42,679 nucleotides of DNA from Collinsella sp. (GCA_018380195.1 JAGZUC010000027.1:1-42679); one strand, 5' to 3'. Positions 32,084-40,987 are shown, counted from the first letter of the stretch. Numbers and translations: made by a program. Notes: generated by a model from the sequence alone, not told the origin.

Positions 32084-33064
32084 TTGGATATTATCGAGCT
32101 TCTAAAATCTGCCTTCATGGGCCTGGTCGAGGGCATCACCGAATGGTTGCCGGTTTCGTCGACGGGCCACATGATCTTGGTGGACGAGTTCGTCAAGATG
32201 AACGTGAGCGAGACGTTCTGGAATATGTTCCTGGTCGTGATTCAGCTTGGCGCCATTCTGGCCGTCTGTGTGCTGTTCTTCCACGAGCTCAACCCGTTCT
32301 CGCCTAGCAAGGGCAAGGAGGGCCGTCGCGACACCTGGGTGCTGTGGGGCAAGATCGTGCTCGGCTGTATTCCCGCCGCGGCGATTGGCCTGCCGCTCAA
32401 CGACTGGATGGAGGAGCATTTCTATAACGCTCCCGTCGTGGCGCTGGCGCTCATCGTGTACGGCGTGCTGTTTATCGTGATCGAGAACTGGCGTGCCAGC
32501 AAGCGCGAGGAAATGGCCGTTGCGGGTTCGTTTGGCTCGCGCGCCGTGGTGGCGGGCGGACGTCCCGCCGGTGCGCACTTTGCGGCGCCCGCGGCGGCTG
32601 TTGCCGAGGATGAGGACGATGACGAGGACCTGGACTTTGGCTCCATCACTACGCTCGAGGACCTGAGCTGGAAGACGGCGCTGGGCATCGGTTGCTTCCA
32701 GGTACTTTCGCTGGTGCCGGGTACGTCGCGCTCTGGCTCCACCATCATCGGTGGCCTGCTTTTGGGCTGCACGCGCTCGGTGGCATCCAAGTTCACGTTC
32801 TTCCTGGCCATCCCCGTTATGTTCGGTGCGAGCGCGCTCAAGCTGGTCAAGTACTTCATTAAGGGCGGCACGTTTGGCGCCAACGAGGTCGCCATCTTGG
32901 GCGTGGGCTGCGTCGTGGCCTTTGTGGTTTCGCTCATCGCCATCAAGTGGCTCATGGGCTTTGTCCGTCGTCACGACTTTAAGTGCTTCGGCGTCTACCG
33001 CATCGTCCTGGGCATCGTGGTGCTCGCATACTTCTTCGTCCTGGAGCCTATGCTCGGCCTGTAA
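32084..33064 (+). CDS. uppP: Undecaprenyl-diphosphatase
   Basis: A 326-aa membrane enzyme (BacA/UppP) that recycles the lipid carrier of cell-wall synthesis. It has EGITEWLPVSSTGHMIL near the start and PGTSRSGSTIIGGLLLG in the second half. It exceeds the usual 270 residues because of an acidic insert of about 60 residues (EDEDDDEDLDFG region) between membrane helices, probably cytoplasmic. The frame upstream has no family similarity, and the best start is a TTG at 32084 after GAGGGGG. GATAAT at 32017-32022 is a possible -10. Confidence 0.9.
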   Translation: MDIIELLKSAFMGLVEGITEWLPVSSTGHMILVDEFVKMNVSETFWNMFLVVIQLGAILAVCVLFFHELNPFSPSKGKEGRRDTWVLWGKIVLGCIPAAAIGLPLNDWMEEHFYNAPVVALALIVYGVLFIVIENWRASKREEMAVAGSFGSRAVVAGGRPAGAHFAAPAAAVAEDEDDDEDLDFGSITTLEDLSWKTALGIGCFQVLSLVPGTSRSGSTIIGGLLLGCTRSVASKFTFFLAIPVMFGASALKLVKYFIKGGTFGANEVAILGVGCVVAFVVSLIAIKWLMGFVRRHDFKCFGVYRIVLGIVVLAYFFVLEPMLGL

Positions 33065-33108
33065 CTTGGTTGACGCTGCGCGGCGTCCAGAGCGACAACT
33101 TGTCATTC

Positions 33109-33150
33109 AAAGAGGGCGGCATGACCAAAAGGTCTATGCCGCCCTCTTTT
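33109..33150 (+). terminator. Intrinsic terminator of uppP
   Basis: AAAGAGGGCGGCAT (33109-33122) pairs with ATGCCGCCCTCTTT (33136-33149) and the T-run continues. It begins 45 bp after the stop. Confidence 0.88.
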
Positions 33151-33216
33151 CATGCCAATTTGTTCGCTCTGGCCGCCGCTCGCTGCCGTTGCCATGGCAT
33201 CGGCGGCTCCGAGATT

Positions 33217-33280
33217 GGCGCATTGGGGGTCAGGTTTCTTTGCATCAACGTGGTGCAGACTAACCTGACCCCATTGCGCC
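33217..33280. repeat. Dispersed palindromic repeat, copy 1
   Basis: GGCGCA-TTGGGGGTCAGGTT on the left mirrors AACCTGACCCCATTGCGCC on the right, with an inner hairpin TGCATCA-ACG-TGGTGCA. A second, diverged copy is at 39637-39690. Sharing of GGGGGTCRGGTT and CTTTGCAYCAACRTGGTG identifies the family. Confidence 0.75.
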
Positions 33281-33329
33281 AAATCTGCTGGGGCTGGCCC
33301 TACGGTGGCGGACGGAGTCGTGGTGTGAT

Positions 33330-33360
33330 TTGCGTCGGTGTCCGCGCGGCTCGGTATACT
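33330..33360 (+). promoter_or_regulatory. Candidate helicase promoter
   Basis: TATACT (33355-33360) is a good -10 box; TTGCGT (33330-33335) lies 19 nt upstream. It is about 60 bp before the helicase ATG. Confidence 0.45.
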
Positions 33361-33421
33361 GGTACGGCTCAAACTATGGCGCTGCCCGCAGGCGCGCCGT
33401 CCGTCAGATGAGGAGTCGCCC

Positions 33422-36325
33422 ATGACCCAGCCCTTGCCCTGGGAAAAGAACGCCGCGGTACCCGTGCCGCCTGCGCCGGAACCCGTGCCGCTCGATGCAT
33501 ACACCGCCCCCGCTGCGCCGGAGCCCGAGCTCGTTCCGCTCGACATCTACGACGCTCCCGCGCCGGCGCCCAAGCCTGCCAAGCCGCTCGTCGACATCGA
33601 CAGCCTTAATCCCGCCCAGCGCGAGGCGGTCCTGACCACCGAGGGCCCGTTGCTGGTGCTCGCCGGCGCCGGCTCGGGCAAGACCCGCGTCTTGACCTTC
33701 CGCATCGCACATATGCTCGGCGACCTGGGTGTTAGGCCTTGGCAGGTTCTTGCCATCACGTTTACCAACAAGGCTGCGGCCGAGATGCGCGAGCGTCTGG
33801 CGGCACTCATCCCAAGCGGCACCCGTGGCATGTGGGTGTGCACCTTCCATGCCATGTGCGTGCGCATGCTGCGCGAGGACGCCGACCTGCTGGGCTACAC
33901 CGGCCAGTTCACCATCTACGATGACGATGACTCAAAGCGCATGGTGCGTGACATTATGCAGGCGCTCGGCATCGAGCAAAAGCAGTTCCCCATCAACATG
34001 ATCCGCAGCAAGATCAGCTCGGCCAAAAACGCCATGATCGGGCCCGAGGACATGCTCAAATCCGCTGACAGCCCCAATGACAAAAAGGCCGCGCAGGTCT
34101 ACCTGGAGCTGGAGCGCCGCCTGCGCGCCGCCAACGCGATGGACTTCGACGACCTGCTCGTGCGCACGCTCGAGCTGCTGCGCACCCGCCCCGAGGTGCT
34201 CGATAAGTACCAGGAGCGCTTCCGCTACATTAGCGTCGACGAGTATCAGGACACCAACCACGTCCAGTACGAGATCGCCAACCTGCTGGCCGCCAAGTAC
34301 CAAAACCTCATGGTCGTGGGCGACGACGACCAGTCCATTTATAGCTGGCGCGGCGCCGACATCACCAATATCCTGGACTTTGAGAAGGACTTTAAAAACT
34401 GTAAGACCGTCAAGCTGGAGCAGAACTATCGCTCTACGGGCCATATCCTGAGCGCCGCCAACGCCGTGGTGCGTCACAATTCGCAGCGCAAAGACAAGCG
34501 CCTGTTTACGGCCGAGGGCGATGGCGAGAAGATCCAGGCCTTCCAGGCGAGCGACGAGCGCGACGAGGGTCGCTGGATTGCCGGCGAGATCGAAAAGCTG
34601 CATGCCAAGGGTACGAGCTATGACGATATCGCCGTGTTCTATCGCACCAACGCCCAGTCGCGTATCCTCGAAGATATGTTCCTGCGCGCGGGCGTGCCCT
34701 ACAAGATCGTGGGCGGCACGCGATTCTTCGACCGCGCCGAGATCCGCGACGTCATGGCCTACCTCAAGATGATCGTGAACCCGGCCGACGAGATGAGCGT
34801 CAAGCGCGTCATCAATACGCCGCGCCGCGGTATCGGCTCCACCTCGATCCAAAAGATTGAGCAGCTGGCGCGCGACAACCGTTGCTCGTTCTTCCAGGCC
34901 TGCGAGATCGCGTGCGCCGAGACCGGCATGTTTAGCGCCAAGGTCCGCAATGGCCTGTCGAGCTTTGTGTCGCTGGTGCGCGAGGGCCGCCGCATGGACG
35001 GCGAGCTCAAGGACGTCGTCGAGATGATTGTCGACAAGACGGGCCTGCTGCAGGCATTCCGCGCCGAGGGCACCATGGAGTCCGAGAGCCGCGCCGAGAA
35101 CATCCAGGAATTCTTGGGCGTTGCTGCCGAATTTGAAGAGACGCACGAGGATATCGAGGGTACGCTCGAGAGCTTGGAAGAGCTGCGCGCGGCTGGCGTT
35201 GCCGATGTACCGGCCGGCGCCGAGTCCGAGCCCGTCGTGGTGAGCGCGCCTGCGCCCGAACCGGGGCCGTCTGCCCCGGCATCCTCGTTTGAGGCGCTCG
35301 TTGGCGCGCGTGATGCCGCGGGTTCCAATCCGCTCGATAGCCTGGCGGCCCCGGCGCTTTCTCCGCAGGATGCCCTGGCCGCCGCCATCGCGGGCAACGC
35401 GTATGCCGCGCCGACGGAGTTGCCGGCGGGCGCCGTGCATGCCGACGAGATCGAGCGCACCTACGGTCCGCTCACCTGCAAGGCGCTGCCGGCACTCATG
35501 GAGTGGCTGGCCCTGCGCTCCGACTTGGATTCCCTGGCCGGCGAGACGCATGCCATCACCATGATGACCATCCACTCCGCCAAGGGCCTGGAGTTCCCCG
35601 CGGTGTTCGTGGCCGGCATGGAGGAGGGCATCTTCCCGCACGTGCACGACTTTGGCGGCAGCGATGACCCGGGCAAGCTCGAGGAGGAGCGTCGCCTGGC
35701 CTACGTTGCCATCACGCGTGCCCGTAAGCGACTGTTCTTGACCTATGCGGCCACACGTCGCACCTACGGTTCGACCTCTGCCAACCCGCGCTCGCGCTTC
35801 CTCAACGAGATTCCGTTTGAGGATATCGAGTTTAGCGGTATCGGCTCTGCCGGTTTTGAGGGCACGGGCTGGGAGAAGCGCGGCGACCGTCACGGCACCT
35901 TTGGCTCGGGCATGGGCTCGGACATGTATGGCGGCAAGGTGTTTGGCTCGCATACGCGCTCGACCGGCGGTTCCGGTTCGCGCGGCGGATCGAGCTTTGA
36001 CGATTTCTTTGGCGGCAGCAGCTACGGGACCGAGCGCCATCGTGGGGTTTCGCCCGATGCCGGTCGCGTTGCCTCGACCTTTGGCTCGGGCGCGCCGCGA
36101 GCCAAAAAGCCCTCGTCCAAGGTGTCCCCGACGGTGGAGCGCAAGGTCGATCGCGCCAGCGCGTCGCAGGACTTTGCCGCGGGCGATACCGTGAGCCACA
36201 AGACCTTTGGCACGGGTACCGTGATCTCGGTCGCCGGAGACATGATCGAGGTTCAATTCGAAAAGACCGGCCAGACCAAAAAGCTGATGAAGGGTTTTGC
36301 ACCGATTGTTAAGCTGAATGCCTAA
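33422..36325 (+). CDS. pcrA: UvrD/PcrA-type DNA helicase
   Basis: A 967-aa superfamily 1A helicase for repair and for clearing protein-DNA complexes. Motifs appear in order: LAGAGSGKT with K87 (I), TFTNKAAAEM (Ia), DEYQDTN (II), DDDQSIYSWRGAD (III), QNYRST (IV), TIHSAKGLEFPAVFV (V) and VAITRARKRLF (VI). It is longer than the usual 740 residues: a Pro/Ala-rich N-terminal 60 residues, an Ala/Pro/Glu-rich low-complexity insert at about 590-675, and a Gly/Ser-rich stretch before the C-terminal tudor-like end (HKTFGTGTVISVAGDMIEVQ). The ATG at 33422 follows GAGGAG. Confidence 0.93.
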   Translation: MTQPLPWEKNAAVPVPPAPEPVPLDAYTAPAAPEPELVPLDIYDAPAPAPKPAKPLVDIDSLNPAQREAVLTTEGPLLVLAGAGSGKTRVLTFRIAHMLGDLGVRPWQVLAITFTNKAAAEMRERLAALIPSGTRGMWVCTFHAMCVRMLREDADLLGYTGQFTIYDDDDSKRMVRDIMQALGIEQKQFPINMIRSKISSAKNAMIGPEDMLKSADSPNDKKAAQVYLELERRLRAANAMDFDDLLVRTLELLRTRPEVLDKYQERFRYISVDEYQDTNHVQYEIANLLAAKYQNLMVVGDDDQSIYSWRGADITNILDFEKDFKNCKTVKLEQNYRSTGHILSAANAVVRHNSQRKDKRLFTAEGDGEKIQAFQASDERDEGRWIAGEIEKLHAKGTSYDDIAVFYRTNAQSRILEDMFLRAGVPYKIVGGTRFFDRAEIRDVMAYLKMIVNPADEMSVKRVINTPRRGIGSTSIQKIEQLARDNRCSFFQACEIACAETGMFSAKVRNGLSSFVSLVREGRRMDGELKDVVEMIVDKTGLLQAFRAEGTMESESRAENIQEFLGVAAEFEETHEDIEGTLESLEELRAAGVADVPAGAESEPVVVSAPAPEPGPSAPASSFEALVGARDAAGSNPLDSLAAPALSPQDALAAAIAGNAYAAPTELPAGAVHADEIERTYGPLTCKALPALMEWLALRSDLDSLAGETHAITMMTIHSAKGLEFPAVFVAGMEEGIFPHVHDFGGSDDPGKLEEERRLAYVAITRARKRLFLTYAATRRTYGSTSANPRSRFLNEIPFEDIEFSGIGSAGFEGTGWEKRGDRHGTFGSGMGSDMYGGKVFGSHTRSTGGSGSRGGSSFDDFFGGSSYGTERHRGVSPDAGRVASTFGSGAPRAKKPSSKVSPTVERKVDRASASQDFAAGDTVSHKTFGTGTVISVAGDMIEVQFEKTGQTKKLMKGFAPIVKLNA

Positions 36326-36345
36326 CTGCGAGGTTGACCGGGCGT

Positions 36346-36448
36346 GCCGGGGGCTTTGGTCGCCTGCTTGGACAGTCCTGCTCGCACGGAGAGCACATTA
36401 AGTGCTCTCCGGCTCGTGCGGAACTCGCGATCGACCAAAGCCCCCGGC
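36346..36448. repeat. Nested 103-nt palindrome after pcrA
   Basis: GCCGGGGGCTTTGGTCG (36346-36362) is exactly complementary to CGACCAAAGCCCCCGGC (36432-36448), a 17-bp stem. Inside, GCACG (36384-36388) faces CGTGC (36415-36419), and GGAGAGCAC (36388-36396) pairs with GTGCTCTCC (36402-36410) around ATTAA. It lies 20 bp after the pcrA stop. A large transcript end structure or mobile repeat is possible. Confidence 0.8.
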
Positions 36449-36553
36449 GCGCCCTCTTCCTTGTGGCGTTTTGGCCTGCAGCTTGCGAACGTTGCTTTGC
36501 CCGTTCGCTTTTTGATCTGGAGAGCCGGGTGGGCTGATAGATAGATACGAGTA

Positions 36554-36585
36554 GGGGCTCTCCCGTACATGGACGGGAGAGCCCC
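36554..36585. terminator. Hairpin between pcrA and manA
   Basis: GGGGCTCTCCCGT (36554-36566) pairs with ACGGGAGAGCCCC (36573-36585), followed by TTGTT on the plus strand. It lies 27 bp past the manA stop on the other strand and may serve both directions. Confidence 0.8.
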
Positions 36586-36612
36586 TTGTTGCGTTTGGGC
36601 TGTTGGTGCGAC

Positions 36613-37545
36613 CTAGAGGTGCGAGATGATCAGTTCCATCTTGCCTTCAAGTTCAATCTGGTCCACGGTGCTCGGAGCCAGTAGGTGGCTTCCCTTGTGG
36701 ACGGGGTCGCCGCAGATGGTGCCTTCGCCGTCGATGACCGACAGACACATGAAGGGCCAGCGCTGGTCGAGGGTCTTGCTGCCGTTAACGCGCACGCGAT
36801 CGACGGTGTAGCAGGGGCAAGATTCGAGCTCGGTCACGCCATCCACCTCGGGTGCGGTCACCGTGCCGTCGGTCGGAGCCTGAGCATCAAAGTTTATGCA
36901 GTCGAGGCTCTGCTCAATGTGCAGGGGACGCAGTTTGCCGTCGGTGCCGGGGCGGTCGTAATCATACAGGCGATACGTCACGTCGCACGACTGCTGCGTT
37001 TCCAAAATGAGCGTGCCGGCCTTGATGGCGTGAACGGTACCGGAATCAATCTGGAAAAAGTCGCCCTTGTGGATCGGTACTACGTTGAGCATGTCGTCCC
37101 AGCGGCCGTCCTTGATCATCTGTGCGGCCTCGGTGCGGTCTTTAGCACGCTGGCCGACGATGATCGTGGCGCCGGGCTCGCAATCCAGCACGTACCAGCA
37201 CTCGGTTTTACCCAGGCTGCCGTTCTCGTGCTCGGCGGCGTACTCGTCGTTGGGATGAATCTGGATCGAAAGGTCGTCCTTGGCGTCCAGAATCTTAATG
37301 AGCAGCGGGAACTCCTTGCCCTCGCAATTGCCAAAAAGTTCACGGTGCTCGGCCCACAGCCACGACAGCGTGTGACCGGCGTACGGTCCCTCAGCAATCT
37401 GGCAGTCGCCGTTGGGATGGGCCGAGATAGCCCAGAACTCACCGATGGGACCTTCGGGAATGTCGTAACCAAATACGGTTTCGAGCTGGCGGCCACCCCA
37501 GATCTTCTTGCGGAAGAACGGCGTCAGTTTAATCAAATCGGACAT
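36613..37545 (-). CDS. manA: Class I mannose-6-phosphate isomerase
   Basis: A 310-aa cupin-type isomerase linking mannose-6-phosphate and fructose-6-phosphate. It begins MSDLIKLTPFFRKKIWGGR and has the metal-binding IQIHPND, KTECWYVL and GTVHAI segments. An in-frame ATG at 37551 lies only 1 nt after GGAGG; the ATG at 37545 has a better 7-nt spacing. A GntR regulator lies 74 bp upstream on the same strand, and a ROK sugar kinase is divergent beyond it, so the three probably serve hexose use. Confidence 0.92.
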   Translation of the reverse strand: MSDLIKLTPFFRKKIWGGRQLETVFGYDIPEGPIGEFWAISAHPNGDCQIAEGPYAGHTLSWLWAEHRELFGNCEGKEFPLLIKILDAKDDLSIQIHPNDEYAAEHENGSLGKTECWYVLDCEPGATIIVGQRAKDRTEAAQMIKDGRWDDMLNVVPIHKGDFFQIDSGTVHAIKAGTLILETQQSCDVTYRLYDYDRPGTDGKLRPLHIEQSLDCINFDAQAPTDGTVTAPEVDGVTELESCPCYTVDRVRVNGSKTLDQRWPFMCLSVIDGEGTICGDPVHKGSHLLAPSTVDQIELEGKMELIISHL

Positions 37546-37619
37546 ATTCATACCTCCATTGTGTTGCGCGGGCGCCGCGCAAAGCAGCGTAAAACGAGCG
37601 CCCGCATGACTACAAAAAC

Positions 37620-38339
37620 CTACGCCAACGTTACATTGTGCAACTCAAAGCGGTCGCCAACGTTGCGCGAGGTCGAATACTCAAAGGCGGCGCCGCTGTC
37701 CAAAAAGCCAATCTGGGTGAGCTCGAGCAGGGGAGAGCCAGGTTTGGTGTCCAGACGCTCGGCTTCTTCCTCGGTTGCTGCCACGGCGCGAATGGTACGG
37801 TGGAAGCTCGAAATCTTCAGCCCACATTGCTCGCGGATGAAGCGGTAGAGCGATTCGTACAGGTCCTTCTTTTTAAGGCCCGGAATCAGCTCGAGGGGCA
37901 TGTAGGTGTACTCGATAACGATGGGCTTCTCATCGGCCTGACGCACGCGCACGATGTGATAGGCAAAGTCATCCTCGGCAATTCCCAGCTGGGCTGCGAT
38001 GTTCGCTGGTGGATTAACGATCGAGAAATCGTAGACCACCGAGGTCACCTTCTCTCCGCGGTGCTCATGCGAAAAACCCTGGGCACGGTCGTTTTTGCCC
38101 TGGAAAAACGCCTGGCCGGGAAGCCCCGCCGTGTCCTTAACGTAGGTACCCGATCCGCGTCGGCTGGTAATAAGACCTTCCTCGGTGATTTGTTCAATAG
38201 CTCGTTTGACGGTGATTTTGGAAACGCTATAGAGCTCGCAGAACTCAACGACGGTGGGAAGCTTGTCGCCCGGTTTAAGAGCGCCATTCTCGATGCTTCG
38301 GCGAATATCTGCAGCTATCGCCTCGTATTTGGGAATCAA
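37620..38339 (-). CDS. GntR-family regulator with UTRA domain
   Basis: A 239-aa regulator. The N-terminal winged helix (YEAIAADIRRSIENGALKPG to RRGSGTYV) is followed by a UTRA ligand domain from about 80, of the HutC subfamily that senses sugar phosphates or amines. It starts at a TTG (38339) after AAGGAGG at 38344-38350. It lies directly upstream of manA and divergent from the ROK kinase, and probably controls both. Confidence 0.9.
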   Translation of the reverse strand: MIPKYEAIAADIRRSIENGALKPGDKLPTVVEFCELYSVSKITVKRAIEQITEEGLITSRRGSGTYVKDTAGLPGQAFFQGKNDRAQGFSHEHRGEKVTSVVYDFSIVNPPANIAAQLGIAEDDFAYHIVRVRQADEKPIVIEYTYMPLELIPGLKKKDLYESLYRFIREQCGLKISSFHRTIRAVAATEEEAERLDTKPGSPLLELTQIGFLDSGAAFEYSTSRNVGDRFELHNVTLA

Positions 38340-38676
38340 GGAACCTCCTTTCCAACTTGATTGAGAATAAAAGAAAGTATAGTCAACGCCTAAGTATCTC
38401 TATTGAGTTATTGAAAAGTTCGAGAACGATAAAATCAAAAGACGCCCCGCTTGTAAAATCAGAGCGTTTTAAATGATAAACATCTGAGTAGTGTCGTGTT
38501 GAGAAATGATCGGTCCGAGGACGGGACCGAACCGATATAGCGGCCAGCGAACCGAATCTCGTACTCTGCGTTTCCCCAGATAAAACCTGCCAAAACAAAC
38601 CTGTCCCTTTTTGGTAGGTTTTTGCCTTGGGAGCGGTACCATACAGGCAATGTTTAAACGAGAAAGGTGGGCTCCC
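38340..38676. other. Divergent control region between gntR and the ROK kinase
   Basis: This 337-bp AT-rich stretch includes a stem-loop AAAACCTGCCAAAA (38582-38595) with TTTTGGTAGGTTTT (38609-38622), one mismatch, which is followed by TGCC rather than a long T-run. It may attenuate or regulate the kinase. No coding region is supported. Confidence 0.5.
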
Positions 38677-39630
38677 ATGGAACCTAAACAGTACTACATC
38701 GGCATTGACGTCGGCGGCACTTCGGTTAAGGAGGGCCTGTTCGACGAGGACGGAAACCTGCTGGCCAAGGCCAGCGTGCCCACGCCTCCCATCGTTGACG
38801 CTGCGGGCTTTGCCGCGGTGACCGAGGCTATCGACCAGGTGGTCGCCAAGGCGCAGATTCCGCGCGCCTTTGTGGCGGGCATTGGCCTGGCCGTTCCGTG
38901 CCCCATCCCGGCATCGGGCGATGCCAAGGTCAAGGCCAACATTGCCATTAACCTGCCCGAGCTGAGGATTGCCATTCAAAAGCACTGTCCCGACGCGGTC
39001 GTTAAGTACGAGAACGATGCCAACGCCGCTGCCATGGGTGAGGCCTGGCTCGGTTCTGCCAAGGGCGTGCAGAACGTGGTGATGGTCACCATCGGTACCG
39101 GCGTGGGCGGCGGCGTTATCGTTAACGGCGACGTGGTATCGGGCGTTGTGGGCGCCGGCGGCGAGATTGGTCACATGTGCCTGAACCCGGCCGAGGAGCG
39201 TACCTGCGGCTGCGGTGGCCATGGCCACCTGGAGCAGTATTCCAGCGCCACCGGCGTGGTGAGCAACTACCTTGCTGAGTGCAAGAAGGCGGGCGTCGAG
39301 CCCATCGAGCTCACCGGCCCCTCAGATTCCAAGGACGTGTTCCAGGCCTGCCGCGAGGGCGACAAGCTCGCACTGGCAGCTGCCGATACCATGGCCGACT
39401 ACCTCGGCCGCGCCCTGGCGCTTATTGCCAACGTGGTCGACCCCGAGATGTTCCTGATCGGCGGCGGTGCGTCTGCCTCGGCCGATGTCTACCTCGACGC
39501 CGTTCGCGAGCACTTCCAGCGCTACGCGCTTTCCGCCTCGCGCGAGACGCCCATTAAGGTCGCTTCGCTCGGCAACGACGCCGGCATCATCGGTGCCGCC
39601 TACGTAGCCCTGCGCGCTGCCGGCAAATAG
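38677..39630 (+). CDS. glcK: ROK-family glucokinase
   Basis: A 317-aa sugar kinase. It has IGIDVGGTSVKEGL (phosphate loop), ENDANAAAMGE with catalytic Asp, TIGTGVGGGVIV, GEIGHMCL and the zinc motif CGCGGHGHLEQY; the family's third cysteine is a histidine here. AAAGGTGG supports the ATG at 38677 over upstream codons. It phosphorylates glucose, most likely, though other hexoses are possible. It is divergent from the GntR-manA genes. Confidence 0.9.
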   Translation: MEPKQYYIGIDVGGTSVKEGLFDEDGNLLAKASVPTPPIVDAAGFAAVTEAIDQVVAKAQIPRAFVAGIGLAVPCPIPASGDAKVKANIAINLPELRIAIQKHCPDAVVKYENDANAAAMGEAWLGSAKGVQNVVMVTIGTGVGGGVIVNGDVVSGVVGAGGEIGHMCLNPAEERTCGCGGHGHLEQYSSATGVVSNYLAECKKAGVEPIELTGPSDSKDVFQACREGDKLALAAADTMADYLGRALALIANVVDPEMFLIGGGASASADVYLDAVREHFQRYALSASRETPIKVASLGNDAGIIGAAYVALRAAGK

Positions 39631-39636
39631 CTGGTG

Positions 39637-39690
39637 CAAGGGGGTCGGGTTGCTTTGCACCAACATGGTGTAAAAGGGACAGCCTTGGCC
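39637..39690. repeat. Dispersed palindromic repeat, copy 2
   Basis: GGGGGTCGGGTTGCTTTGCA followed by CCAACATGGTG matches copy 1 at 33228. An inner hairpin TGCACCA-ACA-TGGTGTA is kept, but the right outer arm is missing, so this is a decayed copy. It lies 7 bp after the kinase stop. Confidence 0.7.
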
Positions 39691-39796
39691 TCCGTGCCTG
39701 CCCCAAAATATGCCGTGGCCCTTCCGTTTGCGAAGGCTCGGCATCGGCGTGCTACCATAGCTACGTCCAAGTACACATATCAAGTGGAGGAAACCC

Positions 39797-40720
39797 ATGG
39801 CAAACGTTCTTGTCTTTGGTCACCAGAACCCCGATAACGACGCCATCATGAGCGCCGTCGTCCTGTCCCAGCTGCTCAACCAGGTTGAGTATGCCGGCAA
39901 CACCTACGAGGCCTGCGCCCTTGGTCAGCTTCCGGCAGAGTCCGCCAAGCTGCTCGCCGACGCCGGCATTGCCGAGCCCCGCGTGATCGATTCCGTCGAG
40001 GCCGGTCAGCTCGTCGTCCTCACCGACCACAACGAGTCTGCCCAGTCCGTCGCCGGCCTTAAGGACGCCACGGTCTTTGGCGTCGTCGATCATCACCGCA
40101 TCGGCGACTTCGAGACCGCCGGCCCGCTGCACTACATCTGCCTGCCCTGGGGCTCCAGCTGCACCATCGTCACCAAGCTCGCCGGCGTGCTCGGCGTTGA
40201 GCTTTCCGACGTCCAGGCCAAGCTGCTGCTCTCGGCCATGATGACCGACACGCTCATGCTCAAGAGCCCCACCACCACCGATGTCGACCGCGCCGTCGCC
40301 GCCAAGCTCGGCGAGCAGGTGGGCGTCGACCCGGTCAAGTTTGGCATGGAGGTCTTCCTCACCCGTCCGTCCGGCTCCTTCACCGCAGCCGAGATGGTCG
40401 GCAACGACATCAAGATGTTCGAGCCCGCCGGCAAGAAGCTGCTCATCGGCCAGTACGAGACCGTCGACAAGAGTCGTGCGCTCGGCATGATCGACGAGAT
40501 TCGCGAGGCCATGCGCGCCTACGCCGCCGAGAAGGGTGCTGACGGCATTGTCCTGTGCATCACCGACATCATGGAGGAGGGCTCGCAGGTCCTGCTCGAG
40601 GGCGAGACCGAGGCCGCTCAGAAGGGCCTGGGCATTGCCGACGAGCACGACGGCGTCTGGATGCCGGGCGTCCTCTCCCGTAAGAAGCAGGTCGCTGCCC
40701 CCATCATGGCCGCCTGCTAG
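39797..40720 (+). CDS. ppaC: Manganese-dependent inorganic pyrophosphatase
   Basis: A 307-aa family II pyrophosphatase of the DHH superfamily. It has FGHQNPDND (H9, D13, D15), TDHNE, VVDHH with D98-H100 and a C-terminal DHHA2 part. It cleaves pyrophosphate to pull biosynthesis forward. GTGGAGG precedes the ATG. A strong terminator directly follows it. Confidence 0.95.
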   Translation: MANVLVFGHQNPDNDAIMSAVVLSQLLNQVEYAGNTYEACALGQLPAESAKLLADAGIAEPRVIDSVEAGQLVVLTDHNESAQSVAGLKDATVFGVVDHHRIGDFETAGPLHYICLPWGSSCTIVTKLAGVLGVELSDVQAKLLLSAMMTDTLMLKSPTTTDVDRAVAAKLGEQVGVDPVKFGMEVFLTRPSGSFTAAEMVGNDIKMFEPAGKKLLIGQYETVDKSRALGMIDEIREAMRAYAAEKGADGIVLCITDIMEEGSQVLLEGETEAAQKGLGIADEHDGVWMPGVLSRKKQVAAPIMAAC

Positions 40721-40739
40721 GTTTAGTTCACTAAACGCC

Positions 40740-40780
40740 ACGACCGGATCGCGGACGCCCCGCGCTCCGGTCGTTTTTTG
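40740..40780 (+). terminator. Intrinsic terminator of ppaC
   Basis: ACGACCGGA (40740-40748) pairs with TCCGGTCGT (40766-40774) and a T-run follows. It begins 20 bp after the stop. Confidence 0.9.
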
Positions 40781-40917
40781 TGCACGGCGCCGCGTCGTCT
40801 CTTGGACAGGCGTGCCCGTGCCGTTGGGCAAATAATGTTCAACCTGTGGTTCCGCTTTTCGGCCACGCCTGCGTGCTTGTCGTGCAGGGTAGGCTAGATG
40901 CAAGCGTAATACGTTAG

Positions 40918-40954
40918 AGCGCGGCGCCGCCACTTGGGCGGGCCGTGCTTTTTT
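40918..40954 (+). terminator. Terminator-like hairpin in the nhaA leader
   Basis: AGCGCGGC (40918-40925) pairs with GCCGTGCT (40942-40949), extended inside by CCGCC (40927-40931) with GGCGG (40937-40941), and T6 follows. It ends 33 nt before the nhaA start and cannot be the ppaC terminator, which already lies at 40740. CACGGCGCCGCG at 40783-40794 could pair with its left arm as an antiterminator. Attenuation by an ion-sensing leader is an inference. Confidence 0.7.
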
Positions 40955-40987
40955 AAGACGGGAGCCTTCCCGTGAAAGGAGCCGCCC

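Larger units (their letters stand above)
33065..33421. other. Intergenic region between uppP and the helicase gene
   Basis: This 357-bp gap holds the uppP terminator, a dispersed palindromic repeat (33217-33280) and the helicase promoter. No coding region is supported. Confidence 0.6.

Noticed and set aside
36334..36570. Three short frames over the nested palindrome after pcrA
   Set aside because: They exist only because the palindrome is GC-rich and lacks stops; none has a binding site.
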